Source: CAMPKL01 sp963805925 | GTDB taxonomy: Bacteria > Acidobacteriota > Terriglobia > Bryobacterales > UBA6623 | Assembly: GCA_963805925.1 (NCBI GenBank) | Contig: CAWDWB010000003.1 | Location: 930,001-994,000, forward strand | Length of the DNA stretch: 64,000 nucleotides | Reading direction: 5' to 3' | Shown: positions 24,880 to 32,782 of the stretch, piece by piece | Layout of the letters: each line of letters opens with the position of its first letter | Position numbering within the stretch: position 1 is the first letter of the stretch | Notes under the pieces: model-generated | The model's input: the letters and a program-made list of their open reading frames with translations, nothing else | What the model was told of the DNA's origin: nothing | Database searches by the model: none | Translations under genes and position numbers: made by a program

Positions 24880-25854
24880 ATGCCTGGTCCGATCACAGAG
24901 TTCATCAAGACGCACTATCGCCATTTCAACGCGATAACGGTGCGCGAAGCGTCCGAAGGCTACGTACGCCACCTGGAAGGCGGCGGCAAAATGCTGTTAA
25001 CTCTGGCCGGAGCGATGAGCACCGCCGAGATCGGCGTTTCGCTAGCCGAAATGATTCGCCAGGGCAAGGTCCACGCCATCAGTTGCACCGGCGCCAACCT
25101 GGAGGAGGACGTATTCAATCTGGTCGCACACGACCACTATGAACGCGTTCCCCAGTGGCGAACCCAGACGCCCGAGGCTGACCAGGCTCTACTCGACCGG
25201 CACATGAATCGCGTCACCGATACTTGCATCCCTGAAGAAGAGGCGATGCGACGGATCGAACGGGCCGTGCTCGCAGAATGGAAATCAGCTGACGAAAAGG
25301 GCGAATCCTACCTGCCCGCCGAGTTCATGTGGAAAGTCCTGGAGCGCCCCGACGTGCGCAAAAACTTCCAAATCGACCCGAAAGACAGCTGGCTGTTGGC
25401 GGCGAAGGAGCACAACATCCCGGTATTCGTTCCCGGCTGGGAAGACTCCACGCTCGGCAACATCTTCGCTTCGCACTGCTACCGCGGCTCGGTTAAGAAT
25501 CCCCATACCGTGCGGAGCGGCATCGAAACGATGCTCGCCTTAGTTGAGTGGTACCGCAAGGAGGGCGCGGATTCCTCCATCGGCTTCTTCCAAATCGCCG
25601 GCGGCATTGCAGGCGATTTTCCGATTTGCGCGGTCCCGCTGATGCGCCAAGACCTACAACTCAAGGAAATTAATCACTGGGGCTACTTCTGCCAGATCAG
25701 TGATTCGACGACGAGCTTCGGCTCCTACTCGGGCGCTCCTCCCACCGAAAAGATCACCTGGGACAAGCTGAGCGTCGGCACGCCGTCCTACATGATCGAA
25801 TCGGACGCCTCCATCGTCGCGCCGCTGATGTTCGCCTGGATCCTCGGCTGGTAG
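24880..25854 (+). CDS. Deoxyhypusine-synthase-family protein (bacterial type)
   Basis: A 324-residue member of the deoxyhypusine synthase fold. NAD-site segments include LTLAGAMSTAEIGVSLAEMI, CTGANLEEDVFNLVAHDHYE, IPVFVPGWEDSTLGN, and FFQIAGGIAGDFPICAVPLM. The catalytic lysine region is KITWDKLSVGTPSYMIESDA. Bacteria lack the eIF5A target; bacterial homologues studied so far act as homospermidine- or spermidine-forming enzymes, so polyamine synthesis is the best guess. ATG 24880 is preferred to GTG 24871, nine bases upstream. Two lipoprotein genes follow on the same strand, with no other polyamine gene near. Substrate uncertain. Confidence 0.9.
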   Translation: MPGPITEFIKTHYRHFNAITVREASEGYVRHLEGGGKMLLTLAGAMSTAEIGVSLAEMIRQGKVHAISCTGANLEEDVFNLVAHDHYERVPQWRTQTPEADQALLDRHMNRVTDTCIPEEEAMRRIERAVLAEWKSADEKGESYLPAEFMWKVLERPDVRKNFQIDPKDSWLLAAKEHNIPVFVPGWEDSTLGNIFASHCYRGSVKNPHTVRSGIETMLALVEWYRKEGADSSIGFFQIAGGIAGDFPICAVPLMRQDLQLKEINHWGYFCQISDSTTSFGSYSGAPPTEKITWDKLSVGTPSYMIESDASIVAPLMFAWILGW

Positions 25855-25887
25855 CGATCAGCCGGCCGGAATGCTATCTTGTGCGTC

Positions 25888-26895
25888 GTGAGACGGTCAG
25901 ATATTCCGATATTGTTCCTGGCGCTTTGCTTGGCGGGGTGCGCTTCCGAGGCGCCGCCTGAGGCGCCATCGTCCCAACCCTTGATTGTGGTCTCACAGAA
26001 GGCCTCGAAGTCAGTCGGTTGGTACACCCTCGATGGCAATCTAGTCGGCGAGGCGGCCGTCAGCGACCACCCGCACGAAATCATCTTGTCGCCCGACAAA
26101 GAGCGCCTCTATGTCGCCGACAACGGCGTGATGCAGATCGAGTTCGAGGGCGAAGGCGGCAACAAAGTCTCCATCATCGACGTTGCTGCGAGGCAGAAGG
26201 TCGGAGAAGTCGACCTGGTCGAGTACCGGCGTCCGCACGGCATCGACCTGTGCGCCAACGGCACTCTATTGGTGACCACCGAGTTGCCTGACCAGCTGCT
26301 AGTCATCGACCCTGAGCAACGCACCATTATCAGCAAGTTCGATACCGGCGGCGAGACGCCGCATATCGTCCACTGCAGCAAAGATTCGACGCAGGCCTAC
26401 GTGTCCAACGCCCGTTCGGGAACCGTCGCTCGCATCGACCTCGAAACCGGTGAGCGCGAACTGTTGGAGACGGGCGCAAGGCCCGAGGGCTCTTGCCTTT
26501 CTCCCGACTACTCGACCCTCTACGTCGCGCACCGCGACGGCAACAAGATCGTCGCTATCGATACGGCGGACTGGAGCGTCAGCGGAGAATTTCCCGTTCC
26601 CGGTCAGCCTGTTCGCTGCGGCGTGAGCGGGGACGGCAAAATGATCGCCTACGGCTTGTTCGACGCCGAAGGTATCGGCTTTGCTGATCTCACGACCATG
26701 AAGGAAGTCGGGCGCGTGGCGGCCGCCGGTCCTGTAACGTCGCTCGAAATGGCCGACGACGGTCAAACGGCCCTAGCCTGCGCCCAAGACGAAGACGTCT
26801 GTTACACGCTTTCCATCCCCACGCGGTCCATCACCCGCACCATTCCGGTGAAGGCTGGCTCCGGGCCCGATCCGTTGGTACTGATCGAACCATGA
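25888..26895 (+). CDS. YncE-like beta-propeller lipoprotein, copy 1
   Basis: A 335-residue lipoprotein. The signal is MRRSDIPILFLALCLAGC with lipobox LAGC, giving GTG 25888 as start. The mature part is a seven-bladed YncE/YVTN-type propeller. Blade repeats read HPHEIILSPDKERLYVADNG, VDLVEYRRPHGIDLCANGTL, ETPHIVHCSKDSTQAYVSNA and RPEGSCLSPDYSTLYVAHRD. Such proteins are periplasmic or surface binding or scaffold modules. It has several cysteines in the blades that copy 2 does not share. It overlaps copy 2 by ATGA, so the two are co-translated. Confidence 0.9.
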   Translation: MRRSDIPILFLALCLAGCASEAPPEAPSSQPLIVVSQKASKSVGWYTLDGNLVGEAAVSDHPHEIILSPDKERLYVADNGVMQIEFEGEGGNKVSIIDVAARQKVGEVDLVEYRRPHGIDLCANGTLLVTTELPDQLLVIDPEQRTIISKFDTGGETPHIVHCSKDSTQAYVSNARSGTVARIDLETGERELLETGARPEGSCLSPDYSTLYVAHRDGNKIVAIDTADWSVSGEFPVPGQPVRCGVSGDGKMIAYGLFDAEGIGFADLTTMKEVGRVAAAGPVTSLEMADDGQTALACAQDEDVCYTLSIPTRSITRTIPVKAGSGPDPLVLIEP

Positions 26896-27926
26896 CCCAA
26901 CTTCCCCTCATAGCTTTTTGCCTTTCGGCAACGCTGTTCGGTTTTGGCTGCACAGCCGCGGCGCCAGGGCCGGAAGCGGAGACGCCCGCCGCGCTCGTCG
27001 TCGTCGAAAAGAAGGCCAACCAGGTCGGCTTCTACGCCTCAGACGGAACTCGCCTCGCCGGCGTATCCGTCGGCGAGACGCCGCACGAGATGGCCCTCGA
27101 CGCCGACGGTCGTCATCTCTACGTCAGCGACAACGGCGTGCTGTGGATGGACTACGACGGTCCCGGCGGAAACACCGTTTCGATTGTGGATCTGGAAACG
27201 CGCTCGAAGGTCGGCGAAATCTCGCTCGGCGACTATCACCGTCCGCACGGACTATCGATCGACCCTTCCGGCAAGCGCCTGTTGGTCACCTCCGAGAATC
27301 CGAGTTCTTTGGTCTTGGTCGACTTGGAGACCCGCTCCGTTGTGAAAGCCTATGACAACGGCGGCGAGGCGCCGCACATGGTGATGTTCGACAAAGCCGG
27401 GGAATGGGCCTACGCCAGCAACACCAATAGCAACAACGTCGCCGCGGTCAATCTCGCTAGCGGCGAGATCATCAGCATCACCGGTTGCGGCGGGCCGCAG
27501 GGCGGCGTGCTCACCAACGACGGAACCCGCTACTACGTCACTTGCAGGGACTCAGGCACGATCCAAGTGATCGATACGGCAAGCAAGTCCGCCGTCGGCG
27601 AGATCAAGACGGACCTAGGCGTCAATCGCATCAACCTCACCCCCGACGAAAGCACGCTGGTTTACTCCATCGGCGGCGACGCGAAGTTCGTCGCCTTCGC
27701 AGACGTCCCGTCACTCCAAGAGACGGGTCGCGTTGAGCTAGGCGGACCGCCCCTCTCCTGCACGCTTTCGAGTAAGGGCGACTATGCCTTTGCCGGCGTT
27801 CAGGATTCTGACGAGATCTACGTGATTTCGGTGGCCGACAGAAAGGTCGTGCAAGTTATCAAGACGCCCGAAGGCCAGGGACCGGATCCGGTGATGGACC
27901 TCGGCAGCTATTCGCCGCCCGCCTAG
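26892..27926 (+). CDS. YncE-like beta-propeller lipoprotein, copy 2
   Basis: A 344-residue paralogue of the preceding gene, with a lipoprotein signal (MTQLPLIAFCLSATLFGFGC). Propeller blades align closely with copy 1: TPHEMALDADGRHLYVSDNG, ISLGDYHRPHGLSIDPSGKR, EAPHMVMFDKAGEWAYASNT and GPQGGVLTNDGTRYYVTCRD. The tail PEGQGPDPVMDL matches AGSGPDPLVLI in copy 1. Tandem duplication followed by divergence is the simplest reading. Its TAG shares CTAG with sppA on the other strand. Confidence 0.92.
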   Translation: MTQLPLIAFCLSATLFGFGCTAAAPGPEAETPAALVVVEKKANQVGFYASDGTRLAGVSVGETPHEMALDADGRHLYVSDNGVLWMDYDGPGGNTVSIVDLETRSKVGEISLGDYHRPHGLSIDPSGKRLLVTSENPSSLVLVDLETRSVVKAYDNGGEAPHMVMFDKAGEWAYASNTNSNNVAAVNLASGEIISITGCGGPQGGVLTNDGTRYYVTCRDSGTIQVIDTASKSAVGEIKTDLGVNRINLTPDESTLVYSIGGDAKFVAFADVPSLQETGRVELGGPPLSCTLSSKGDYAFAGVQDSDEIYVISVADRKVVQVIKTPEGQGPDPVMDLGSYSPPA

Positions 27927-29659
27927 CGGATGCTGAAAGCGTAAGGCGTCACGGCCAACATCCCGCCCTGGAGCAACGCAGGGAGATTGGCGTCCGCGGA
28001 CTTCAGCAAATCGAAGCCGTCGAAAGCAAGTTTGGCCTGCGGGAACGAGCTGTCCTCAAAAATGATTTCGAGAAGATTCTTCGTCGCGGGATAAGTCACC
28101 AGGCTGACGTCCTCGTCTTCCTTTATCCCCGCCCGTTCCTTGGCCATGGAGATCGCCCGTTCGAACCCGCCCAACTCGTCGACTAGCCCATTCTCTAAAG
28201 CTTGCGTGCCTAGCCAAACATGGCCTTGGGCCACTTCGTCGATGGCGTCATATTCCTTGCCGCGAGCTTCGGCGACCTTGCTGACGAAACCGTGATAGAT
28301 GTGCTCGATGCCTTCGCGCAATTTGCCGCGCTCGGCCTCGTCCAACGGAAGGTAGTCGCTGTCGATGGCTGCAAAACGGCCGCGCGTCAAAATCTCTTTC
28401 TTGAGGCCGATCTTGTCGTAGAGCCCGCGCAGGTTCACTTTGCCGAAGAAGACGCCGATCGAACCGGTGACCGTGCCGGGGTAGGCCAAGATCGGCGCGC
28501 CGTCGATCATTGCCATGTAGTATCCGCCGGAGGCAGCCACATCGGACATTGAGACCACGACGGGCTTCTTGGCAGCCAGCAAATTCAACTCGCGCCACAT
28601 GTCGTCCGAGGCGATGGCGTCTCCGCCGGGTGAATCAATGCGCAGCACGACGGCGTCGATGGACTCGTCGTCCCGCAGTTGACGCACGGTCTCGTTGAAA
28701 TCGTCTGACGAGAGCACTGCGTCGCCAAACACTCCGCCGCTGCTCCTCATGATCGATCCCACGCCGTAGAGAACGGCGATGCGATTGGTCGAGGACTGTT
28801 CCAACTTGATCGCGCCGGACTGCACGTATTCGCTCAAAGTGACTTTGTTCAGTTCTTTGACGACCAGCGCATTGCGCATCAATTCGTCCTGTTCGTCAGG
28901 ATACGTCAGACCGTCGATCAGCCCGGCAGCAACCGCTTGGTCAGGAAGAAATGGACCCTCGTCCAAAAGAGCGCGCATTTCTTCGGTCGTCTTCTTACGT
29001 CGCGGCGCCGTTCCTTCGAGGAACTGCTTCATGTACTCGTCGAGCATCGCATCGAGTACTTGGCGAAACTCGTCCGACATGCTGGATCGAGAGTAGGGCT
29101 CAGCGGCACTCTTGTACTTGCCGATGCGCTCCATCTCGACATCGACGCCCAACTTATCGAACAGGTCCTTGTAGAAGGCCACTTCGGCGCGCAGGCCCTT
29201 CACGTCGAGCACGCTTTCCGGCGGCGAGCGCAAATCATCCGCTGCGCTGGCGACGTAGTAGTCCATCGTGCCGGCGTTGACGAGATAGGCATAAACGGGC
29301 TTGCCGCTCTCGCGAAAGTTCTCGATCGCCCAACGCACTTCCTGTGCTTTGGCCCAACCGACTTGCAGACCGTCCAGTTCAATCTCCAAGGCGGAGATCC
29401 GGTCGTCCTGCGCCGCTCTCTCGATGGCCTTCAGTACCGTCAACAAAGTAACCGGAGTGCGCCCTTGCAAGGACGCAAACGAAACGTCTTCCGAGACGTG
29501 CTCCGGCAAGTCTCCGGACAAATGAAGTTCCAAAACGGAATCGTTCGCGATCCTCGGAGCGGAGGAACCCGCAGCCATCATGAGCAGCAAGATGACGGCC
29601 CCGATCAAGAAGAAGACGAGGAGAATCCCGCTGAGTACACCGAGCAAAAATTTGGGCAT
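27923..29659 (-). CDS. sppA: Signal peptide peptidase SppA, 67K type
   Basis: A 578-residue inner-membrane serine protease that degrades cleaved signal peptides. It has one N-terminal membrane helix (LLGVLSGILLVFFLIGAVIL) and two S49 domains. The catalytic Lys is K183 (GKYKSAAEPYSR) and the nucleophile is S377 (MSDVAASGGYYMAM), the usual Lys-Ser dyad split over the two halves. The length is standard for the long form. A TATAAT -10 hexamer lies on the minus strand at 29710-29715. Confidence 0.95.
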   Translation of the reverse strand: MPKFLLGVLSGILLVFFLIGAVILLLMMAAGSSAPRIANDSVLELHLSGDLPEHVSEDVSFASLQGRTPVTLLTVLKAIERAAQDDRISALEIELDGLQVGWAKAQEVRWAIENFRESGKPVYAYLVNAGTMDYYVASAADDLRSPPESVLDVKGLRAEVAFYKDLFDKLGVDVEMERIGKYKSAAEPYSRSSMSDEFRQVLDAMLDEYMKQFLEGTAPRRKKTTEEMRALLDEGPFLPDQAVAAGLIDGLTYPDEQDELMRNALVVKELNKVTLSEYVQSGAIKLEQSSTNRIAVLYGVGSIMRSSGGVFGDAVLSSDDFNETVRQLRDDESIDAVVLRIDSPGGDAIASDDMWRELNLLAAKKPVVVSMSDVAASGGYYMAMIDGAPILAYPGTVTGSIGVFFGKVNLRGLYDKIGLKKEILTRGRFAAIDSDYLPLDEAERGKLREGIEHIYHGFVSKVAEARGKEYDAIDEVAQGHVWLGTQALENGLVDELGGFERAISMAKERAGIKEDEDVSLVTYPATKNLLEIIFEDSSFPQAKLAFDGFDLLKSADANLPALLQGGMLAVTPYAFSIR

Positions 29660-29709
29660 GGTTTAGGACCGGGCGAACACGCGCCCGAACAGGAACGGAC
29701 GTCAGACGC

Positions 29710-29715
29710 ATTATA
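29710..29715 (-). promoter_or_regulatory. Candidate -10 element of the sppA promoter
   Basis: The minus strand reads TATAAT at 29715-29710, about 50 bases before the sppA ATG. No good -35 is seen at 16-18 bases. The large inverted repeat at 29725-29765 occupies the -35 area. Confidence 0.45.
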
Positions 29716-29724
29716 GCGGCGTTT

Positions 29725-29765
29725 GGCCGCGGACCTTTTAGCGGGCGGGTAGAAGGTCCGCGGCC
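29725..29765. repeat. 13-bp inverted repeat between the TIGR03437 gene and sppA
   Basis: GGCCGCGGACCTT (29725-29737) and AAGGTCCGCGGCC (29753-29765) are exact complements around a 15-base loop. On the minus strand it lies after the end of the 29816-31576 gene. No U-tract follows, so it is not a standard intrinsic terminator. It may be a processed 3' hairpin or an operator over the sppA promoter. Confidence 0.6.
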
Positions 29766-29815
29766 CATCGAAGCGAGTTCTCGCCGTTACTGAATGGCGA
29801 TCTCGACGCGATTGC

Positions 29816-31576
29816 TCAGCCCGACGCCAGGCCGACGCCAGGGACGTCGAAATAGATCGGCGTTCGAGCATTGGGCGAAGCGCTGATCGGAACAGCCACA
29901 TTGACCTGGAAGAGGCCGACGTAGTTCGGACTCAATCCAATGAACTGCGGGGTCCTCCCGAAGTTGTTGGGATTCGGGTTGCTGAAGATCACCTTGATGT
30001 CCGTTAGAGCACGCGCCAGCGGCTCGGCATTCGGAGCGCCGGCGCCGCTGACGACCGTGCGGCTCAGTGGACCGAGTCCGGTAGCATAGATCTCCAACAC
30101 GTCGCCCGGCACAGCAGGGCTGGCGGGAATGTTGTATTGCTGTTGGAACGAGGCAGGGAACGGGAAGTTGCCCTTCGACGCGTTCCTGATCGCCCCGTAT
30201 TCGCCAATACCCAAACGGAAGATGCCGGCCGACAACGGCGCCACTTGGATGGAGATCTCGTTGCCCGGTTGACCGTCGCGAAGGACGCTCAGGGTGCGCT
30301 CGCCCGCGCCAACTTCATACGGCACCTGGAAGTTCACCTGGCCGGACGAAACGAAGAACAGCGGCGCCTCGATGCCGTCAATCATCACCTTGGTGCCCTC
30401 CATCTCCTTCGGCAGCGGAATACTGGGAGCCCCGGCAACGCCATCGGACATCTGCGAGCCGAAAACGCTGGCGATGACCCCAGGCGAAAGCGGACGCGAC
30501 GCTTCAAAGTTGGCGCCGTTCACAGCACCGCGGTAGGCCGAGATCGGACCCGACCGCGTCGCGACCTGCAGGGCGACTCGTATGACGTGCGGCGAATTCG
30601 CGGCGTTGGAATTAATCGTGACGGTTCCTTGATACAAGCCTGCGGTCAGACCGTCGATCGCCGCGTGGATGCCATAGGCGCTATTGCCCAGATCGGTTGT
30701 GGAGAGCCACGTACCGGCATCGTCCGCTTCGGCCGTCACGTCGGAAACAGCCAAACTACCCAACCCGCGATTGGAGACGGCAACGACCGCATCCGGGGGC
30801 TGCACTCCTTCCGCCGCATTGATGGAGACCGACGAGCTCACAACGCCAATCGGACTACCCGTCACGTGGAGCGTGACGGGTATCGCACCGTTATCGGCGG
30901 CGAACGCGGAACCGCTGACGGTGACCGTGCCTGACCTATCGCCGGCTCCGCCGCCCTGATACGTACCGGCGATCCGATGGTCGTAGACGTTCCTGAAGGA
31001 GCCGCCGTGGTTGTCCGAAACGCTCAGGAAGCTGCCTGCAGCGACGACGTTCGTCGGCGACATACCGGCCTTACCCGGCGTGTTGAAAATGATGGCATCA
31101 CTGGCCCCCGCCGTAGGCGGAACGTACAGGTGAATCGCCGACGGTGCGTTGCCGCCGACGTAAATCTTCACGGCTACGGTCTGCGGCGCGTCGATTGCCG
31201 CCGTCGCCGTCACCGTCACGACGCCTTCGTAAGTGCCGTCCGCGAGCGCACCGGCTTGCAGTAGGACCCGGATCCGGCGACAGCTCTTGGATCCGTCAAA
31301 GGGACACGGCGTAGCCGCGTCGACTTGCGGGCTCAGCCAGGAAGTGGAACCGCTGGCTTGCACGTCGAGCGCGCCATCGCCGCCGTTGTAGGCGTGGAAG
31401 GCTAGGTCGGTAGGGCCGTTCGTACCCGAAGTGACCCAAACCGGCCGGTCAAAAGGGTTCTCCGAAGGGAGAGTGCCGGGCATGCGTAGGCGCAGCTTCG
31501 GCGCTGCGGATAAGGAAGCCCCCACGCACAACGCGATGAGCGCGAGCATGGAGACGCGAATCATGAAGCGAGTCAT
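29816..31576 (-). CDS. Secreted protein with C-terminal TIGR03437 domain, 3' end altered by an 11-bp duplication
   Basis: A 586-residue secreted protein with a signal peptide (MIRVSMLALIALCVGASLSA). It has repeated BACON/Ig-like beta modules (for example WLSPQVDAATPCPFDG and LYQGTVTINSNAANSPHVIR). The C-terminal TIGR03437 domain, a hallmark of Solibacteres, includes GAVNGANFEASRPLSPGVIA, then FFVSSGQVNFQVPYEVGAGE and LEIYATGLGPL. The last strand is cut short: after PGVGL the frame ends in ASG-stop. An exact tandem 11-bp duplication (29821-29842) causes this. Removing one copy gives PGVGLSNRVEIAIQ and a stop at 29787, the expected domain ending. Probably surface-located; function unknown. Confidence 0.88.
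   Translation of the reverse strand: MTRFMIRVSMLALIALCVGASLSAAPKLRLRMPGTLPSENPFDRPVWVTSGTNGPTDLAFHAYNGGDGALDVQASGSTSWLSPQVDAATPCPFDGSKSCRRIRVLLQAGALADGTYEGVVTVTATAAIDAPQTVAVKIYVGGNAPSAIHLYVPPTAGASDAIIFNTPGKAGMSPTNVVAAGSFLSVSDNHGGSFRNVYDHRIAGTYQGGGAGDRSGTVTVSGSAFAADNGAIPVTLHVTGSPIGVVSSSVSINAAEGVQPPDAVVAVSNRGLGSLAVSDVTAEADDAGTWLSTTDLGNSAYGIHAAIDGLTAGLYQGTVTINSNAANSPHVIRVALQVATRSGPISAYRGAVNGANFEASRPLSPGVIASVFGSQMSDGVAGAPSIPLPKEMEGTKVMIDGIEAPLFFVSSGQVNFQVPYEVGAGERTLSVLRDGQPGNEISIQVAPLSAGIFRLGIGEYGAIRNASKGNFPFPASFQQQYNIPASPAVPGDVLEIYATGLGPLSRTVVSGAGAPNAEPLARALTDIKVIFSNPNPNNFGRTPQFIGLSPNYVGLFQVNVAVPISASPNARTPIYFDVPGVGLASG
29821..29842. repeat. Tandem 11-bp duplication causing a frameshift
   Basis: CCGACGCCAGG occurs twice in direct succession (29821-29831 and 29832-29842). 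It lies in the last codons of the 29816-31576 gene and shifts its frame, truncating the C-terminal strand. Confidence 0.9.
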
Positions 31577-31712
31577 AGATTTAGCTCTGATTTTGGAAAA
31601 ACAGACGCGAACGGGGCTCTATGATTGTAACTCAGCAAAGCCAAGCTTGATTTCCGCATCCCTATGAGGGATCCTAAACTCGCGAGATACGCGAATAGTG
31701 ACCCGCCGGGCC

Positions 31713-32174
31713 ATGATTCGCCTCCTCGCCTTCTCCATTTGGACGAACGCCGTTTCGTCTCCTTTGCAGGCTGGCGCCCCTGCTCGGAAGGCGACCTATC
31801 GAGGCGGCACGATCACCGAACTGGAGACCTCTCAGCACGGGGAGTTGTCTCTCGAGTCCGCGGATCAGCTCGTCTTCGACTCCGACTCCGCCAATCTCGA
31901 AGTCGCCTACTCCTCCATTCGCGGCATCGAGTACGGTCAAAACGCCGGACGCAGGCTGGGCCTGGCCATCGCCGTCTCGCCGCTGTTTCTGCTCTCGAAA
32001 AAGCGCAAACATTTCCTGACGATTCATTTCGTCGATTCACACGGCGATTCCCAAGCGGCGGTTTTTGAGCTGGGTAAGAAGATCGTTCGCACCACTCTCG
32101 CCGCACTGGAAGCGCGAACCGGGCTGCGCATCGAGTACGAAGACGAAGAAGCCCGCAAGGCAGGCGGCCTATGA
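31713..32174 (+). CDS. Secreted hypothetical protein, first of a two-gene unit
   Basis: I do not recognise a named family. The 153-residue product starts MIRLLAFSIWTNAVSSPLQA, a plausible signal peptide. ATG 31713 is preferred; GTG 31698 adds five residues. The mature part has short beta strands (ATYRGGTITELETSQHGELS, then EVAYSSIRGIEYGQNAGRRL), a hydrophobic turn (GLAIAVSPLFLLSKKRKHFL) and a PH-like ending (TIHFVDSHGDSQAAVFELGK). The overall pattern suggests a small PH-like or Tudor-like beta barrel exported to the envelope. It shares ATGA with the next gene. Confidence 0.72.
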   Translation: MIRLLAFSIWTNAVSSPLQAGAPARKATYRGGTITELETSQHGELSLESADQLVFDSDSANLEVAYSSIRGIEYGQNAGRRLGLAIAVSPLFLLSKKRKHFLTIHFVDSHGDSQAAVFELGKKIVRTTLAALEARTGLRIEYEDEEARKAGGL

Positions 32175-32782
32175 AACCGTTCTGGGGACTCATCTTGATC
32201 TTGGCGGCGGCTGGAGCCCTCCTGTCGGCGGAGGAGCCACTGTCGTTGGCGGACCAACAGCTCAAGAAGCTGGCAGGCGTACACCGTCTTTACGTGGAAG
32301 AACTCGTCGGCGAAGGGGCCCCCGCCATCCGCGACCTGCTCGCCGCGGCGATCCACTCCCGAGGGCTTTTCGTCCTCGTGGAAGATCCGGCGAGCGCCGA
32401 CGCTTATGTGCGCGGGTCCGCAGAGGATCTGATCTACACCGACTACCAGCGCTATAGCTCCGGCATCAACGTCCGCGGGGCGGCATCCTCCAGTCAACGG
32501 GAGAGCGGAGAATCGAACTATGGGTCCGCGTCCTTTGGAGTGGGCGATAACGAAGACACGAACCGCCGCGAGCGCAAGCACGAGGCGCTAGCCGCCGTGC
32601 GCATTGTCCTCAACAATGGCGAGGTGGTCTGGGCTGCCGCCAAAGAGAGCAATGGGGCGAAATTTCGTGGCGCGGCGGCGGACGTCGCACACGGCGTCGC
32701 GGATGAACTAGAAGCCGCCGTAGCGAAAGCGCGACAGCTCGCGCGGCCAACCACCGACACTAGGCGGCAGCGAGGACGCTGA
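32171..32782 (+). CDS. Secreted hypothetical protein, second of a two-gene unit
   Basis: A 203-residue exported protein (signal MKPFWGLILILAAAGALLSA). The core VHRLYVEELVGEGAPAIRDL, LAAAIHSRGLFVLVEDPASA and DAYVRGSAEDLIYTDYQRYS resembles the CsgG/LpoB-type fold, in which a short strand, helix and 'aDyvl.G' motif recur. A Ser/Gly-rich loop and a final alpha-beta unit follow (ALAAVRIVLNNGEVVWAAAK). This similarity is weak and inferred. It is translated from an ATG overlapping the previous stop. Its 3' end overlaps the convergent S41-like gene by 23 bases. Confidence 0.72.
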   Translation: MKPFWGLILILAAAGALLSAEEPLSLADQQLKKLAGVHRLYVEELVGEGAPAIRDLLAAAIHSRGLFVLVEDPASADAYVRGSAEDLIYTDYQRYSSGINVRGAASSSQRESGESNYGSASFGVGDNEDTNRRERKHEALAAVRIVLNNGEVVWAAAKESNGAKFRGAAADVAHGVADELEAAVAKARQLARPTTDTRRQRGR

